Origin: CADEED01 sp043747875
GTDB taxonomy: Bacteria > Pseudomonadota > Gammaproteobacteria > Steroidobacterales > Steroidobacteraceae
Assembly (NCBI GenBank): GCA_043747875.1
Contig: JAYTOI010000203.1
Location: 1-64,000, forward strand
DNA: 64,000 nt
Direction of reading: 5' to 3'
Position 1 is the stretch's first letter; the number at the start of each line of letters is the position of its first letter. The notes beneath the pieces were generated by a model. It was not told where the DNA came from. It was given only the letters and a program-made list of their open reading frames with translations, and made no database searches. This document shows positions 41,259-49,989 of this stretch, one piece after another. A program made the position numbers and the translations under genes.

Positions 41259-42267
41259 TCGCGCCCGGCTGTTGAACGCGCGCTTTGCCGCGCTGACGCT
41301 GCTGCTGGCCGCGGGCGTCGCCCTCGGCGCCGAACCCAAGGATTGGCTCGACCGCATGAATCGCGCGCTGACGTCGCGCAACTACATCGGTGTTTTCACG
41401 CACAACCACGCCGGCCGCATCGAAACGCTGCGCATCATCCACCGCGTGCGGGGTCGAGACGTCTCCGAACGCCTGTTGTCACTCGACGGTCCTGGAACCG
41501 AGTTCATTCGCGAGGGCGACGAGCTCACGTGTTATTTCCCCGACAGGCGCACTGTCCTCGTCGAGCGCCGCGCGCCCGATGGTCTGCTGCTCGGCGCGCT
41601 GCCCAGTCTCGAAAAGAGCGATTCGATGGTGTACGAAATTCGCGGCGGCGAGCGCGAGCGCCTGCTTGGCCGCAAGACGCGTGTCATCGCGCTGCACCCG
41701 CGCGACAATTATCGCTACGGTTATCGCCTCTGGATCGACGAGGAGACGTCGATGCCGCTCAAGACGCAGCTCTGCGATTCTTCGGGCGCCGTCATCGAGC
41801 AGATTGTCTTCTCGGCCATCGATCTTCCAGAGCGCATTCCCGATTCGATGTTCAAGCCGAGCATGGATGCGTCCACCTACCGCTGGCTGCGCGCCGACCG
41901 GCGCGTGGCGACCAACGTCGCGCCGGCCTTGTGGGAGGCGATGCGCTTGCCGCCGGGCTTCCGCATGGCGACGCGGTCCGCGCAGGCAATGCCGGGTTCC
42001 AGCGAACCGGTGGCGCATCTCGTGTTCACCGATGGCATCGCGTCCGTGTCGGTGTTCGTCGAGGCGCGCAAGCCCGATCTGAAACCCGAGCAAGGCCCGT
42101 CTCGCGTCGGGTCCTCTTCTCTGTTCTCCATGGTGGTCGATGGTCACCAGGTCACGGCCGTGGGTGAGGTGCCCCCCGGCACCGTCGAGTTCATCGCCAA
42201 GGAAGTGAAGGCGCCAAAGGCCGCGAGTGAAGCCCTCGGACTCGGCGCGGCCCCGCGCCGCAAGTAA
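41248..42267 (+). CDS. rseB: sigma-E regulator RseB/MucB
   Basis: This periplasmic protein protects RseA from cleavage and senses misassembled lipoproteins or LPS. The 339-residue product has a signal peptide (LNARFAALTLLLAAGVALGA), then WLDRMNRALTSRNYIGVFTH and YRLWIDEETSMPLKTQLCD in the LolA-like N-domain, and a C-terminal domain ending in MVVDGHQVTAVGEVPPGTVE. The ATG at 41248 overlaps rseA. No mucD/degP follows, unlike in Pseudomonas and Xanthomonas. Confidence 0.94.
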   Translation: MRRDRARLLNARFAALTLLLAAGVALGAEPKDWLDRMNRALTSRNYIGVFTHNHAGRIETLRIIHRVRGRDVSERLLSLDGPGTEFIREGDELTCYFPDRRTVLVERRAPDGLLLGALPSLEKSDSMVYEIRGGERERLLGRKTRVIALHPRDNYRYGYRLWIDEETSMPLKTQLCDSSGAVIEQIVFSAIDLPERIPDSMFKPSMDASTYRWLRADRRVATNVAPALWEAMRLPPGFRMATRSAQAMPGSSEPVAHLVFTDGIASVSVFVEARKPDLKPEQGPSRVGSSSLFSMVVDGHQVTAVGEVPPGTVEFIAKEVKAPKAASEALGLGAAPRRK

Positions 42268-42330
42268 TTGCAAGAGTCGTCGGGTGGCCACGCCGGTGAG
42301 CCTCGGGGGACTCATTGATGAAGCGAGTCG

Positions 42331-42609
42331 ATGACCGACCGTGCCCTCCCGACTGGGCTCGTAGTGCTGACCCGTGAGGGCTGCGCGTTGTGCGAGGACA
42401 TGCTCCACGAACTCGCCGCGCTGGTGCGCAGTGGGCAAATCCCCGATCCTCAGGTGCTCGATGTCGATGCTGATGCTGAGTGGGCACGGCACTACGGACT
42501 CAAAGTCCCCGTGTTATTGCTCGACAGCAGCGTGATTTGCCATTACACGCTGAATTCCAACGAACTTTTAAGGTTGATGAGCGGTCGTGCGGCTATAATC
42601 CCGCGCTAA
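42331..42609 (+). CDS. glutaredoxin-family small protein (DUF836-like)
   Basis: This 92-residue thioredoxin-fold protein has an N-terminal active site CALC (LTREGCALCEDMLHELAALV) and a cis-proline region KVPVLLLDSSVIC. The C-x-x-C pair suggests redox activity; DUF836 relatives lie next to lepA or rseB in other gammaproteobacteria. Its last codons contain a good -10 hexamer for the lepA side. No signal peptide is present, so it is cytoplasmic. Confidence 0.88.
   Translation: MTDRALPTGLVVLTREGCALCEDMLHELAALVRSGQIPDPQVLDVDADAEWARHYGLKVPVLLLDSSVICHYTLNSNELLRLMSGRAAIIPR
42594..42599 (+). promoter_or_regulatory. candidate -10 element for lepA
   Basis: A perfect TATAAT lies in the last codons of the glutaredoxin-like gene, 70 bases before lepA. 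No good TTGACA-like hexamer is at 16-18 bases upstream (AGGTTG is nearest), so strength is uncertain. It may give lepA-lepB transcription independent of the sigma-E operon. Confidence 0.4.
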
Positions 42610-42668
42610 TTTTGCCGGCTCCAGACGCGCTCCCGCTCGTCTCTCACGGCGGCAGGCCGACCTTTCTG

Positions 42669-44465
42669 ATGCAGCGGATACGCAACTTTTCGATCATCGC
42701 CCACGTCGACCACGGCAAATCCACGCTGGCCGACCGGTTCATCCAGATCTGCGGCGGGCTCGAGGCCCGCGAGATGCAGGAGCAGGTGCTGGACTCGCTC
42801 GAGCTCGAACGCGAGCGCGGCATCACCATCAAGGCGCAGTCGGTCACTCTTTATTACACCTCCAAGCGCGACGGCGAGCGCTACCAGTTCAATCTGATCG
42901 ACACGCCCGGACACGTCGACTTCTCGTACGAAGTGTCGCGCTCGCTCGCCGCCTGCGACGGCGCGCTGCTCGTCGTCGATGCCACACAGGGCGTGGAAGC
43001 CCAGAGCGTCGCCAATTGCTACACGGCCACTGAGCTCGGTCTCGAAGTCGTGCCGGTCATCAACAAGATCGACCTGCCGTCCGCCGACCCGATGCGCGTC
43101 ATGAAGGAGATCGAGGAGATCATCGGCATCTCGGCCGATGACGCGCTCCAGGTCTCCGGCAAGACGGGCGAGGGCGTCGAGGAGTTGATCGAACAGCTCA
43201 TCGAGCGCATCCCCCAGCCGAAGGGCGATGCCAATGCGCCGCTGCAGGCTTTGATCGTCGACTCCTGGTTCGACAACTACGTCGGTGTCGTGACACTGGT
43301 GCGCATCTTCAACGGCACGCTCAAGGTCGGCGACAAGATTCGCGTCATGTCGACCGGTCGGGCGCACCTCGTCGACAAGATCGGCCGCTTCACGCCCAAA
43401 TCGGTGGCGGCACGCGAATTCGGCCCCGGCGACGTGGGTTTCGTCATCGCGGGCATCAAGGAAATCGATGGCGCGCCGGTCGGCGACACCATCACGCTCG
43501 AACACAAGCAGGCGACGGAGCCTCTGCCCGGCTTCAAGCAGGTACAGCCGCGCGTTTTCGCGGGTATGTTTCCCATCGTCGCGGACGACTACGACAAATT
43601 CCGCGACGCGCTGAGCAAGCTGCGTCTCAACGACTCGGCGTTGCACTACGAACCCGAGGTGTCCACCGCGCTGGGATTCGGCTTCCGCGTGGGCTTCCTC
43701 GGATTGCTGCACATGGATATCGTGCAGGAACGTCTCGAACGCGAGTACGAGATCGATTTGATCACGTCCGCGCCGACGGTGATCTACGAAGTGAAGACGA
43801 CGGACGGCGACGTCCGCTTCGTCGACAATCCCACCAAACTACCGCCCGTCGACCAGATCGACGAGCTGCGCGAACCCATCATCATTGCCAACATCCTCGT
43901 GCCGCCGGATCACGTCGGTGGCGTTCTGCAGCTCTGCAACGAAAAGCGCGGCCGGCAGAAGAAGATGCTCTTCCTCGGCAACCAGGTGTCGCTGCAATAC
44001 GAGATGCCGCTCGGCGAAGTCGTGCTCGATTTCTTCGATCGCCTAAAATCGACGAGCCGCGGCTACGCGTCGTTCGACTACGACTTCAGTCACTTCGAGC
44101 CCGCGCCGCTGGTCAAACTCGACGTGCTCATCAACGGCGACAAGGTCGATGCGCTGGCGCTCATCGTGCACAAGGATTCGGCCTACGAGCGCGGCCGCCA
44201 GCTCGTCGACAAGATGCAGGAGCTGATCCCGCGCCAGATGTTCGAAGTGGCGGTGCAGGCGGCCATCGGCAGCCACGTCATCGCGCGCGCTACCGTGAAG
44301 GCCTTGCGCAAGAACGTGCTCGCCAAGTGTTATGGCGGCGACATTTCGCGAAAGAAGAAGCTGCTGGAGAAGCAGAAAGAGGGCAAAAAGCGCATGAAGC
44401 AGGTAGGCCAGGTGGAGATTCCGCAAGAGGCTTTCCTCGCAGTCCTCAAAGTCGGAAAGAAGTAA
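42669..44465 (+). CDS. lepA: elongation factor 4 (LepA)
   Basis: LepA is a ribosomal GTPase of the EF-G class with roles in initiation and back-translocation. The 598-residue product (E. coli has 599) starts MQRIRNFSIIAHVDHGKSTL, with DTPGHVDFSYEVSRSLAACD, NKIDLPSADP, and the LepA-specific C-terminus CYGGDISRKKKLLEKQKEGK. The ATG at 42669 is chosen by this N-terminus; upstream in-frame sequence overlaps the glutaredoxin gene. lepB follows after six bases, the conserved pair. Confidence 0.98.
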   Translation: MQRIRNFSIIAHVDHGKSTLADRFIQICGGLEAREMQEQVLDSLELERERGITIKAQSVTLYYTSKRDGERYQFNLIDTPGHVDFSYEVSRSLAACDGALLVVDATQGVEAQSVANCYTATELGLEVVPVINKIDLPSADPMRVMKEIEEIIGISADDALQVSGKTGEGVEELIEQLIERIPQPKGDANAPLQALIVDSWFDNYVGVVTLVRIFNGTLKVGDKIRVMSTGRAHLVDKIGRFTPKSVAAREFGPGDVGFVIAGIKEIDGAPVGDTITLEHKQATEPLPGFKQVQPRVFAGMFPIVADDYDKFRDALSKLRLNDSALHYEPEVSTALGFGFRVGFLGLLHMDIVQERLEREYEIDLITSAPTVIYEVKTTDGDVRFVDNPTKLPPVDQIDELREPIIIANILVPPDHVGGVLQLCNEKRGRQKKMLFLGNQVSLQYEMPLGEVVLDFFDRLKSTSRGYASFDYDFSHFEPAPLVKLDVLINGDKVDALALIVHKDSAYERGRQLVDKMQELIPRQMFEVAVQAAIGSHVIARATVKALRKNVLAKCYGGDISRKKKLLEKQKEGKKRMKQVGQVEIPQEAFLAVLKVGKK

Positions 44466-44471
44466 ACGCTG

Positions 44472-46094
44472 ATGCTCAAACAACTCATGGATTCGCTGGT
44501 CATGCTCGGCAGCGCGCTCGCCGTGCCGGTCGTGCTCATTTGCCTGTACGACAAGTTCATCGCCGAGCCGAAGCGGCCGCGCGACGAGGATGACGAGCCC
44601 GCTCCGCCGCCGGTGCTGGCGCGCGCTGCCTACAACCTGTTGCTGTGGGTGCTCATCGCCGTTGCCGTGACGATCGGCGTTCGCACCGTGCTCGCATGGG
44701 CGCAGGTGTTGGTCGTGCCGCTGGCCGTTCTTGCGGTGCCGCTCGCGCTGCTTGCGGCGTACGACCATTGGGTGCTCGAACCGAAGCGGCCGCGCAAGCG
44801 CAGCGGCGAGCCGAGGCGCCCGCCGTGGATCATGCGCGTGGTGTACGGCGTGATGCCGGTTGCCATCCTGGCCGTGGTCGTGTGGCTCGGTGTGCCGGCG
44901 GTGTTCGGGTGGGTCAAGGACATCGCATTGCCGCTGAGCTATCTCGCCGTGCCGATCGGCCTGTGGTGCTTCATCGACAGCTGGTTCTTCGCGCCGCGCC
45001 GGCAGATCGCCGCGGGCTCCGTCTCGGTAGCCGATCCGCCGCTCACGCGCGCCGCGTATTTCATCCTGCCGGTGCTGGTCGTCGCGGTGATCGTGCGCAT
45101 GATCACCGCCGAGACACTCGACTTCAGCCTCGTGCTGGCCCTGTTGTCGCTCGGCACGGGCGCGGTGTGGGCCATCGATCACTTCGTATTCCGCAAGAAC
45201 CGCGTTGCCGCCCTGGTGCCCTTTACGCCGCAGCCACCGCCAACGTCGGACCCGAAGCAGCAGGCGCCCGTGGTCCACGATCCCGGCACGGTCGACTATG
45301 CCCGCAGCTTCTTCCCCGTGGCGCTCATCGTGCTGGTGGTGCGCGCCTTCATCTTCGAGCCCTTCCGCATTCCTTCGGATTCGATGATGCCGACCCTGCT
45401 CGACGGCGATTTCATCGTCGTGAACAAATTTGCCTACGGACTGCGCTGGCCCGTGCTCAACAGCAAGATCGTCGAGTTCGGCGAGGTGCAGCGTGGCGAC
45501 GTGGTGGTGTTCCGTCATCCGCCGGATCCGAAAACCAATTTCATCAAGCGACTGGTCGGGCTGCCGGGCGACCGCGTCGAGGTGCGCGACGATCATCTCG
45601 TCATCAACGGCGAGACGATTGCGCTTCAGGACGCCGGACGCTACACCGATGGTTGTTATGTCGACGTGCGCCTGTCCACGGAGACCATCGGCAATCACAC
45701 CCACGAGGTCATGTCGTGCCGCTCCGGAGACGGACTGCGAAGTGCCGACAATCCTCAGATCGCCGGGTCCGATAACTTGCCCGCCTGTGATCGTGAGAAG
45801 TTTCGCAAGGAAGCCGGTCGCAAGGTGTGCATTGAGAGCTCCCCTGCGAGTGGCAAGGACTCCGGCGATCCGCCGTGGCAGCTGCTGAGCGGCGAGAGAA
45901 TTGATGCGCTGGTCGTGCCGCCGGGTTTTTATGTCGCGATCGGCGACAATCGCGACAACAGCGCGGATAGTCGCGCGTGGGGTCTCGTCCCGGAGGAGAA
46001 TCTGGTCGGCAAGGCGACGCGAATCTGGTTCAATTTCGACCTGCAGCGCTCCAGCTGGGTCAACTGGGATCGCATCGGCCAAGGCATCGAGTGA
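44472..46094 (+). CDS. lepB: signal peptidase I with four tandem N-terminal membrane modules
   Basis: LepB removes signal peptides at the outer face of the inner membrane. The catalytic part is standard: Ser304 in RIPSDSMMPTLLDGDF and Lys359 in NFIKRLVGLPGDRVEV, then VAIGDNRDNSADSRAWGLVP. The product is 540 residues, against 324 in E. coli. The extra length is mostly N-terminal. E. coli has one membrane segment followed by WCVDKFFFAPKRR; here this unit occurs four times: YDKFIAEPKRPR (Asp27), YDHWVLEPKRPR (Asp98), IDSWFFAPRRQ (Asp169) and IDHFVFRKNR (Asp236), spaced 71, 71 and 67 residues, with hydrophobic segments between. A Cys-containing insert lies at about 385-450. It sits in the usual lepA-lepB-DUF4845-rnc order. 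Confidence 0.95.
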   Translation: MLKQLMDSLVMLGSALAVPVVLICLYDKFIAEPKRPRDEDDEPAPPPVLARAAYNLLLWVLIAVAVTIGVRTVLAWAQVLVVPLAVLAVPLALLAAYDHWVLEPKRPRKRSGEPRRPPWIMRVVYGVMPVAILAVVVWLGVPAVFGWVKDIALPLSYLAVPIGLWCFIDSWFFAPRRQIAAGSVSVADPPLTRAAYFILPVLVVAVIVRMITAETLDFSLVLALLSLGTGAVWAIDHFVFRKNRVAALVPFTPQPPPTSDPKQQAPVVHDPGTVDYARSFFPVALIVLVVRAFIFEPFRIPSDSMMPTLLDGDFIVVNKFAYGLRWPVLNSKIVEFGEVQRGDVVVFRHPPDPKTNFIKRLVGLPGDRVEVRDDHLVINGETIALQDAGRYTDGCYVDVRLSTETIGNHTHEVMSCRSGDGLRSADNPQIAGSDNLPACDREKFRKEAGRKVCIESSPASGKDSGDPPWQLLSGERIDALVVPPGFYVAIGDNRDNSADSRAWGLVPEENLVGKATRIWFNFDLQRSSWVNWDRIGQGIE

Positions 46095-46133
46095 ATAACT
46101 GCATTGAGCGAACGAACGGCTGAGGGAGTGCAC

Positions 46134-46517
46134 ATGATGCAAAATCAACGCGGCGTGACGATGATCGGCTGGCTCTTCCTGCTCACCCCCATCGCGGTGC
46201 TGTTCTACGTGGGGTTGCGCGCCGGGCCGGTCTATTTCAACTACTACAAAGTCATCACCGCCATGAAAGAGACGGCCACTAAGCTGCGCAGCGATGGCAC
46301 TCTGACGCCGCAGATCATTCACGGTTCGCTCGACAAGCGCTTCGACACCAGCTACATCGACGACCCCAAGGTCGGCGAGATCGAGATCAAGAAAGGCGAG
46401 AACGGCTGGCAGATGACCGCGAACTACGAGCGCACGGAGAAGTTGTTCGGCAATTTCTTCATCACGATGGCGTTCGACAAGACCGTCGTCATCGGCAAGG
46501 ACGCGGCGGCAAACTGA
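46134..46517 (+). CDS. DUF4845 membrane-anchored protein
   Basis: This small protein (127 residues) starts with a basic tip QNQRGVTMIGWLFLLTPIAV and one membrane segment (GVTMIGWLFLLTPIAVLFYV), like a type IV pilin-type start, then a soluble domain with YFNYYKVITAMKETATKL and GWQMTANYERTEKLFGNF. It is the DUF4845 family, typically between lepB and rnc in Pseudomonas and relatives, of unknown function. GAGGGAG precedes the ATGs at 46134 and 46137. Confidence 0.9.
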   Translation: MMQNQRGVTMIGWLFLLTPIAVLFYVGLRAGPVYFNYYKVITAMKETATKLRSDGTLTPQIIHGSLDKRFDTSYIDDPKVGEIEIKKGENGWQMTANYERTEKLFGNFFITMAFDKTVVIGKDAAAN

Positions 46518-46531
46518 ATGCGGCGGCGGTC

Positions 46532-47224
46532 ATGGGCATGACGTCGACCGGGCAAGCAGACGCTCTGACTGCCCGGTTGGCCTACGAGCCCCGCGATCGC
46601 GCGCTGTTCGTCATCGCGCTCACGCATCGCAGCGCGGAAGGCCCTAACAACGAGCGCCTCGAGTTCCTCGGCGACTCGGTGCTCAATCTGCTGCTCTCGG
46701 AGCGCCTCTATCGCGAATTCCCCACGGCCAGCGAGGGTGACCTTTCGCGCCTGCGCGCGCGCCTCGTGAGCGAAGAGCCGCTGGCCGAGATCGCCTCGTC
46801 CATGCAGCTCGGCGAGCTGCTGCTGCTGGGCTCGGGCGAGCTCAAGACCGGCGGGTTCCGCCGCCAGTCCATCCTCGCGGATGCGTTCGAGGCGTTGTGT
46901 GGCGCGCTGTATCTCGACGGCGGGCTCGATGCGGTGCGCGCCAAAGTCGGCCCGATGTTCGAGCAGAAGATCGCCGCGCTGCCCGAGCCGTCGACGCTGA
47001 AGGACGCCAAGACCCGCTTGCAGGAGCATCTGCAGGCCATCGGCCGCCAGCTCCCGCTCTACGCCGTGAAGCGCACCAGCGGCGAGCCGCACGCGCAGGT
47101 GTTCCTGGTCACCTGCGCGGTGCAGCACGCAGCGGTCGAAACCGAGGGCGAGGGGCCATCGCGCCGCCGCGCCGAACAAGTGGCTGCGCAGGCGGCGTTA
47201 CGCGCATTAGGACTCCATGACTGA
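46532..47224 (+). CDS. rnc: ribonuclease III
   Basis: RNase III cleaves double-stranded RNA in rRNA and mRNA processing. The 230-residue product has the catalytic signature ERLEFLGDSVLNLLLSERLY, then ADAFEALCGALYLDGGLDAV with the second acidic pair, and a C-terminal dsRNA-binding domain (DAKTRLQEHLQAIGRQLPLY, RRRAEQVAAQAALRAL). It overlaps era by eight bases, the conserved order. Confidence 0.97.
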   Translation: MGMTSTGQADALTARLAYEPRDRALFVIALTHRSAEGPNNERLEFLGDSVLNLLLSERLYREFPTASEGDLSRLRARLVSEEPLAEIASSMQLGELLLLGSGELKTGGFRRQSILADAFEALCGALYLDGGLDAVRAKVGPMFEQKIAALPEPSTLKDAKTRLQEHLQAIGRQLPLYAVKRTSGEPHAQVFLVTCAVQHAAVETEGEGPSRRRAEQVAAQAALRALGLHD

Positions 47225-48113
47225 GCACACTCCATTTCGCGCCGGGTTCGCCGCACTCGTCGGACGTCCCAACGTCGGCAAGTCCACGCTGCTCAACGCG
47301 CTCGTCGGGGAGAAGCTCTCCATCGTCACGTCGCGCCCGCAGACCACGCGTCATCGCATCCTCGGCGTGCTCAACCGCCCCGGAATACAGGTGGCCTTTG
47401 TCGACACGCCGGGCCTGCATCTCGGCGAGCGGCGCGCGTTGAATCGCGCGATGAACCGCACCGCGGCCGCCGCGCTCGCCGACGCGGACCTCATCGTATT
47501 CGTGGTCGAGGCGCTGCGCTTCGGCGAGGAAGACGAGGCCGTGCTCCAGCGCATCCGCGATTCCGGGCGCGACTCGATCCTGGTCATAAACAAGGTCGAC
47601 AAGGTCCCGCAGAAGGACAAACTACTGCCGTTCACGGCCGAGCTCGCCGGCAAGCACGCATTCCTCGACGTGGTGCCCGCGTCGGCCGAGAAAGGCGTCA
47701 ACCTCGACCGGCTGCTCGCCGTGATCAGTGCGCGGCTGCCCGAATCGCCCGAGCTGTTTCCGCCCGACCAGCGCACCGACCGCGGCATCGGGTTCCAGAT
47801 CTCCGAGACGATCCGCGAGAAGCTCACGATGGAGCTGGTCGAAGAGTTGCCGTACGGCATCGCGGTCGAAATCGAGCAGCAGAGCGAGGAGGACGGCCAG
47901 CTCGTCATCCACGCCGTCATCTGGGTGGATCGGGAAGGACAGAAGCCGATCGTCATCGGCGCCAAGGGATCGCGCCTCAAGCGCATCGGCCAGAAGGCGC
48001 GCGAGGAGCTCAACGAGCGGCTTGGCCGGCGTCTGCATCTCAACCTCTGGGTGAAGGTGCGCGAGGACTGGGCCGACGACGCGCGCGCGCTCGCGCAACT
48101 CGGCATGGAGTAG
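47217..48113 (+). CDS. era: GTPase Era
   Basis: Era is a 16S rRNA-binding GTPase for 30S maturation. The 298-residue product has G1 GRPNVGKSTLLNALVG, the switch region SRPQTTRHRILGVL, DTPGLHLGERRALNRAMN, NKVDKV, and the KH domain VIGAKGSRLKRIGQKAREEL. It overlaps rnc and is followed by recO after 26 bases. Confidence 0.98.
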   Translation: MTEHTPFRAGFAALVGRPNVGKSTLLNALVGEKLSIVTSRPQTTRHRILGVLNRPGIQVAFVDTPGLHLGERRALNRAMNRTAAAALADADLIVFVVEALRFGEEDEAVLQRIRDSGRDSILVINKVDKVPQKDKLLPFTAELAGKHAFLDVVPASAEKGVNLDRLLAVISARLPESPELFPPDQRTDRGIGFQISETIREKLTMELVEELPYGIAVEIEQQSEEDGQLVIHAVIWVDREGQKPIVIGAKGSRLKRIGQKAREELNERLGRRLHLNLWVKVREDWADDARALAQLGME

Positions 48114-48139
48114 CCAGGTCCACGCATGAGCAGGCCCTA

Positions 48140-48835
48140 ATGCAGCCCCGCGAGCGCATCTCCCTCGAGCCCGCGTACGTGCTCCACCACCGCCAATATC
48201 GCGACACCAGCCGCATCCTCGACGTGTTCAGCGAGCGGCACGGCCGCATCACGCTGTTCGCCCGCGGTGCGCGCGGCCCGAAATCCAAGCTCGCACCGCT
48301 GCTCATGCCGTTCCGCCGGCTGCTGCTGTCGTGGAACGGCCGTGGTGATGCCGCGCAATTGACGGCTGCCGAAGCTCAAAGCGAGGCGCTCGCGCTGCCG
48401 CCGAAGCGCCTCATGGCGGCGTTCTATCTGAACGAGCTCATCATCAACCTGACGACGCGGCACGATCCGCAGCCGGAGTTGTTCCGCGATTACGCGCAGT
48501 CCCTTGAACGGCTGTCGATCGACGCCGCGCCCGAGCCTGCGCTGCGCGTCTTCGAGAAGCGCCTGCTCACGTCCATCGGGTATGGGCTCGAGCTCGACCT
48601 CGAGCCCGATGCGTACTATCACTTTCGCGCCTCGGACGGTTTCAGCGCAGTGCGCGAGGATGCACCGGGCGCCTATGCCGGCCGCGCGTTGCGCGCGCTG
48701 CGCGACGAAGCGCTGGCCGACGATGCCGCGCTGGACACGGCGCGCCGCGTGTTGCGCCAGGCACTGGATCATTGTCTCGAGGGCCGCGAGCTGCGCACGC
48801 GCAATGTCGCGCGCTCGATGTTGCGACGAGGGTAG
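48140..48835 (+). CDS. recO: DNA repair protein RecO
   Basis: RecO works with RecR to load RecA on gapped DNA. The 231-residue product has the OB-fold start LEPAYVLHHRQYRDTSRILD and ITLFARGARGPKSKLAPLLM, then the helical part RLMAAFYLNELIINLTTRHD. The zinc-binding cysteines of some RecO proteins are missing, as in many gammaproteobacteria. pdxJ follows after three bases. Confidence 0.95.
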   Translation: MQPRERISLEPAYVLHHRQYRDTSRILDVFSERHGRITLFARGARGPKSKLAPLLMPFRRLLLSWNGRGDAAQLTAAEAQSEALALPPKRLMAAFYLNELIINLTTRHDPQPELFRDYAQSLERLSIDAAPEPALRVFEKRLLTSIGYGLELDLEPDAYYHFRASDGFSAVREDAPGAYAGRALRALRDEALADDAALDTARRVLRQALDHCLEGRELRTRNVARSMLRRG

Positions 48836-48838
48836 GTC

Positions 48839-49567
48839 ATGAAATCGATAGAGCTCGGCATCAACATCGATCACGTCGCCACCGTCCGCCAGGCGCGCCG
48901 TGCACCGTATCCCGATCCGGTGCTTGCGGCGCTGCTCGCCGAGCAGGCCGGCGCCGACAACATCACGCTGCATCTGCGCGAGGATCGGCGCCACATTCAG
49001 GATCGCGACGTGCACGCGCTGCGGCCGCTGCTCCAGACGCGCATGAATCTCGAGATGGGGCTCACCGAAGAGATGCTCGGCATCGCCACCGGTGTTCGGC
49101 CCGAGGATTGCTGTCTCGTGCCCGAGCATCGCGCGGAGATCACCACCGAAGGCGGGCTCGACGTCGCAGCCGACGTAGCGCGCATCTCGGCTGGCGTGCA
49201 ACGGCTCGCGTCCGCGGGTATCCGCGTCGCGCTGTTCATCGCACCGGATCCCGCGCAGGTGGAAGCGTCCAAGCGCTCCGGCGCGGCAGTCATCGAGCTG
49301 CACACCGGCTCGTATGCCGAGGCGTCGGGCGGCGCACGGGCGCGCGAGTTCGAACGGCTCGCCGCGGCGGCCAGGCGTGGTGCTCAGCTCGGGCTCGAGG
49401 TGCACGCGGGCCACGGCCTCACGTACAACAACGTGGCGCCGGTGGCCGCGATCCCCGAAATCGTAGAGCTCAACATCGGCCACTGCATCATCTCGCGTGC
49501 CATCTTCACGGGCCTCGAGGCTGCCGTGCGCGAGATGAAGACTTTGATGATCGAGGCGCGCCGATGA
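48839..49567 (+). CDS. pdxJ: pyridoxine 5'-phosphate synthase
   Basis: PdxJ closes the ring of vitamin B6 from aminoacetone phosphate and deoxyxylulose 5-phosphate. The 242-residue product is typical: LGINIDHVATVRQARRAPYP, ITLHLREDRRHIQDRDVHAL, KRSGAAVIELHTGSYAEA and VHAGHGLTYNNVAPVAAIPE. It overlaps acpS by ATGA, the conserved pair. Confidence 0.98.
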   Translation: MKSIELGINIDHVATVRQARRAPYPDPVLAALLAEQAGADNITLHLREDRRHIQDRDVHALRPLLQTRMNLEMGLTEEMLGIATGVRPEDCCLVPEHRAEITTEGGLDVAADVARISAGVQRLASAGIRVALFIAPDPAQVEASKRSGAAVIELHTGSYAEASGGARAREFERLAAAARRGAQLGLEVHAGHGLTYNNVAPVAAIPEIVELNIGHCIISRAIFTGLEAAVREMKTLMIEARR

Positions 49568-49989
49568 TCTTCGGCATCGGCGTCGATGTGCTCGAGGCCG
49601 CGCGCATTCAGAGAGTCTTCGCCAAGTACGGCGATCACTTCGTCGAGCGGCTGCTCATGCCGGCCGAGCGCGCGCAGATGGCGCGCACCAAGCGCACCGA
49701 GCGCTTTCTCGCCATGCGTTTCGCGGCCAAGGAGGCCATCGTCAAGGCCATGGGCACGGGGTTCGCGCACGGCATCTGGATCCGTGACGTGGGCATCGTT
49801 CAGAACGCCTGGGGACGGCCCGAAGTCGTGTACTCCCCGCGCGGTGAGAAAGTGCGGCGAAAGTTAGGCGTCGGAGGCGGGCACGTCACGTTGACCGACG
49901 AGGCCGGCCTGATCGTCGCCGTAGCGGTGCTCGAGCGCGCCGCCGCGAAGAAAAAGAAAGCGAAACAGAAAAAGAAGGCCCGCCGTTGA
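49564..49989 (+). CDS. acpS: holo-[acyl-carrier-protein] synthase with basic tail
   Basis: AcpS transfers 4'-phosphopantetheine to acyl carrier protein. The core is normal: IFGIGVDVLEAARIQRVFAK with the metal Asp, and FLAMRFAAKEAIVKAMGTGF with the catalytic Glu. The product is 141 residues, about 15 longer than usual, because of a tail AAAKKKKAKQKKKARR that is mostly Lys/Arg. The tail is coded in GC-poor AAGAAAAAG runs. It is coupled to pdxJ and to the exonuclease gene (TTG overlapping the TGA). Confidence 0.95.
   Translation: MIFGIGVDVLEAARIQRVFAKYGDHFVERLLMPAERAQMARTKRTERFLAMRFAAKEAIVKAMGTGFAHGIWIRDVGIVQNAWGRPEVVYSPRGEKVRRKLGVGGGHVTLTDEAGLIVAVAVLERAAAKKKKAKQKKKARR

Noticed and set aside
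44043..46322. 759-codon open frame on the minus strand over lepA-lepB
   Set aside because: The composition (His/Arg/Asp runs) is that of an antisense shadow; both plus-strand genes have strong family motifs across the whole length.
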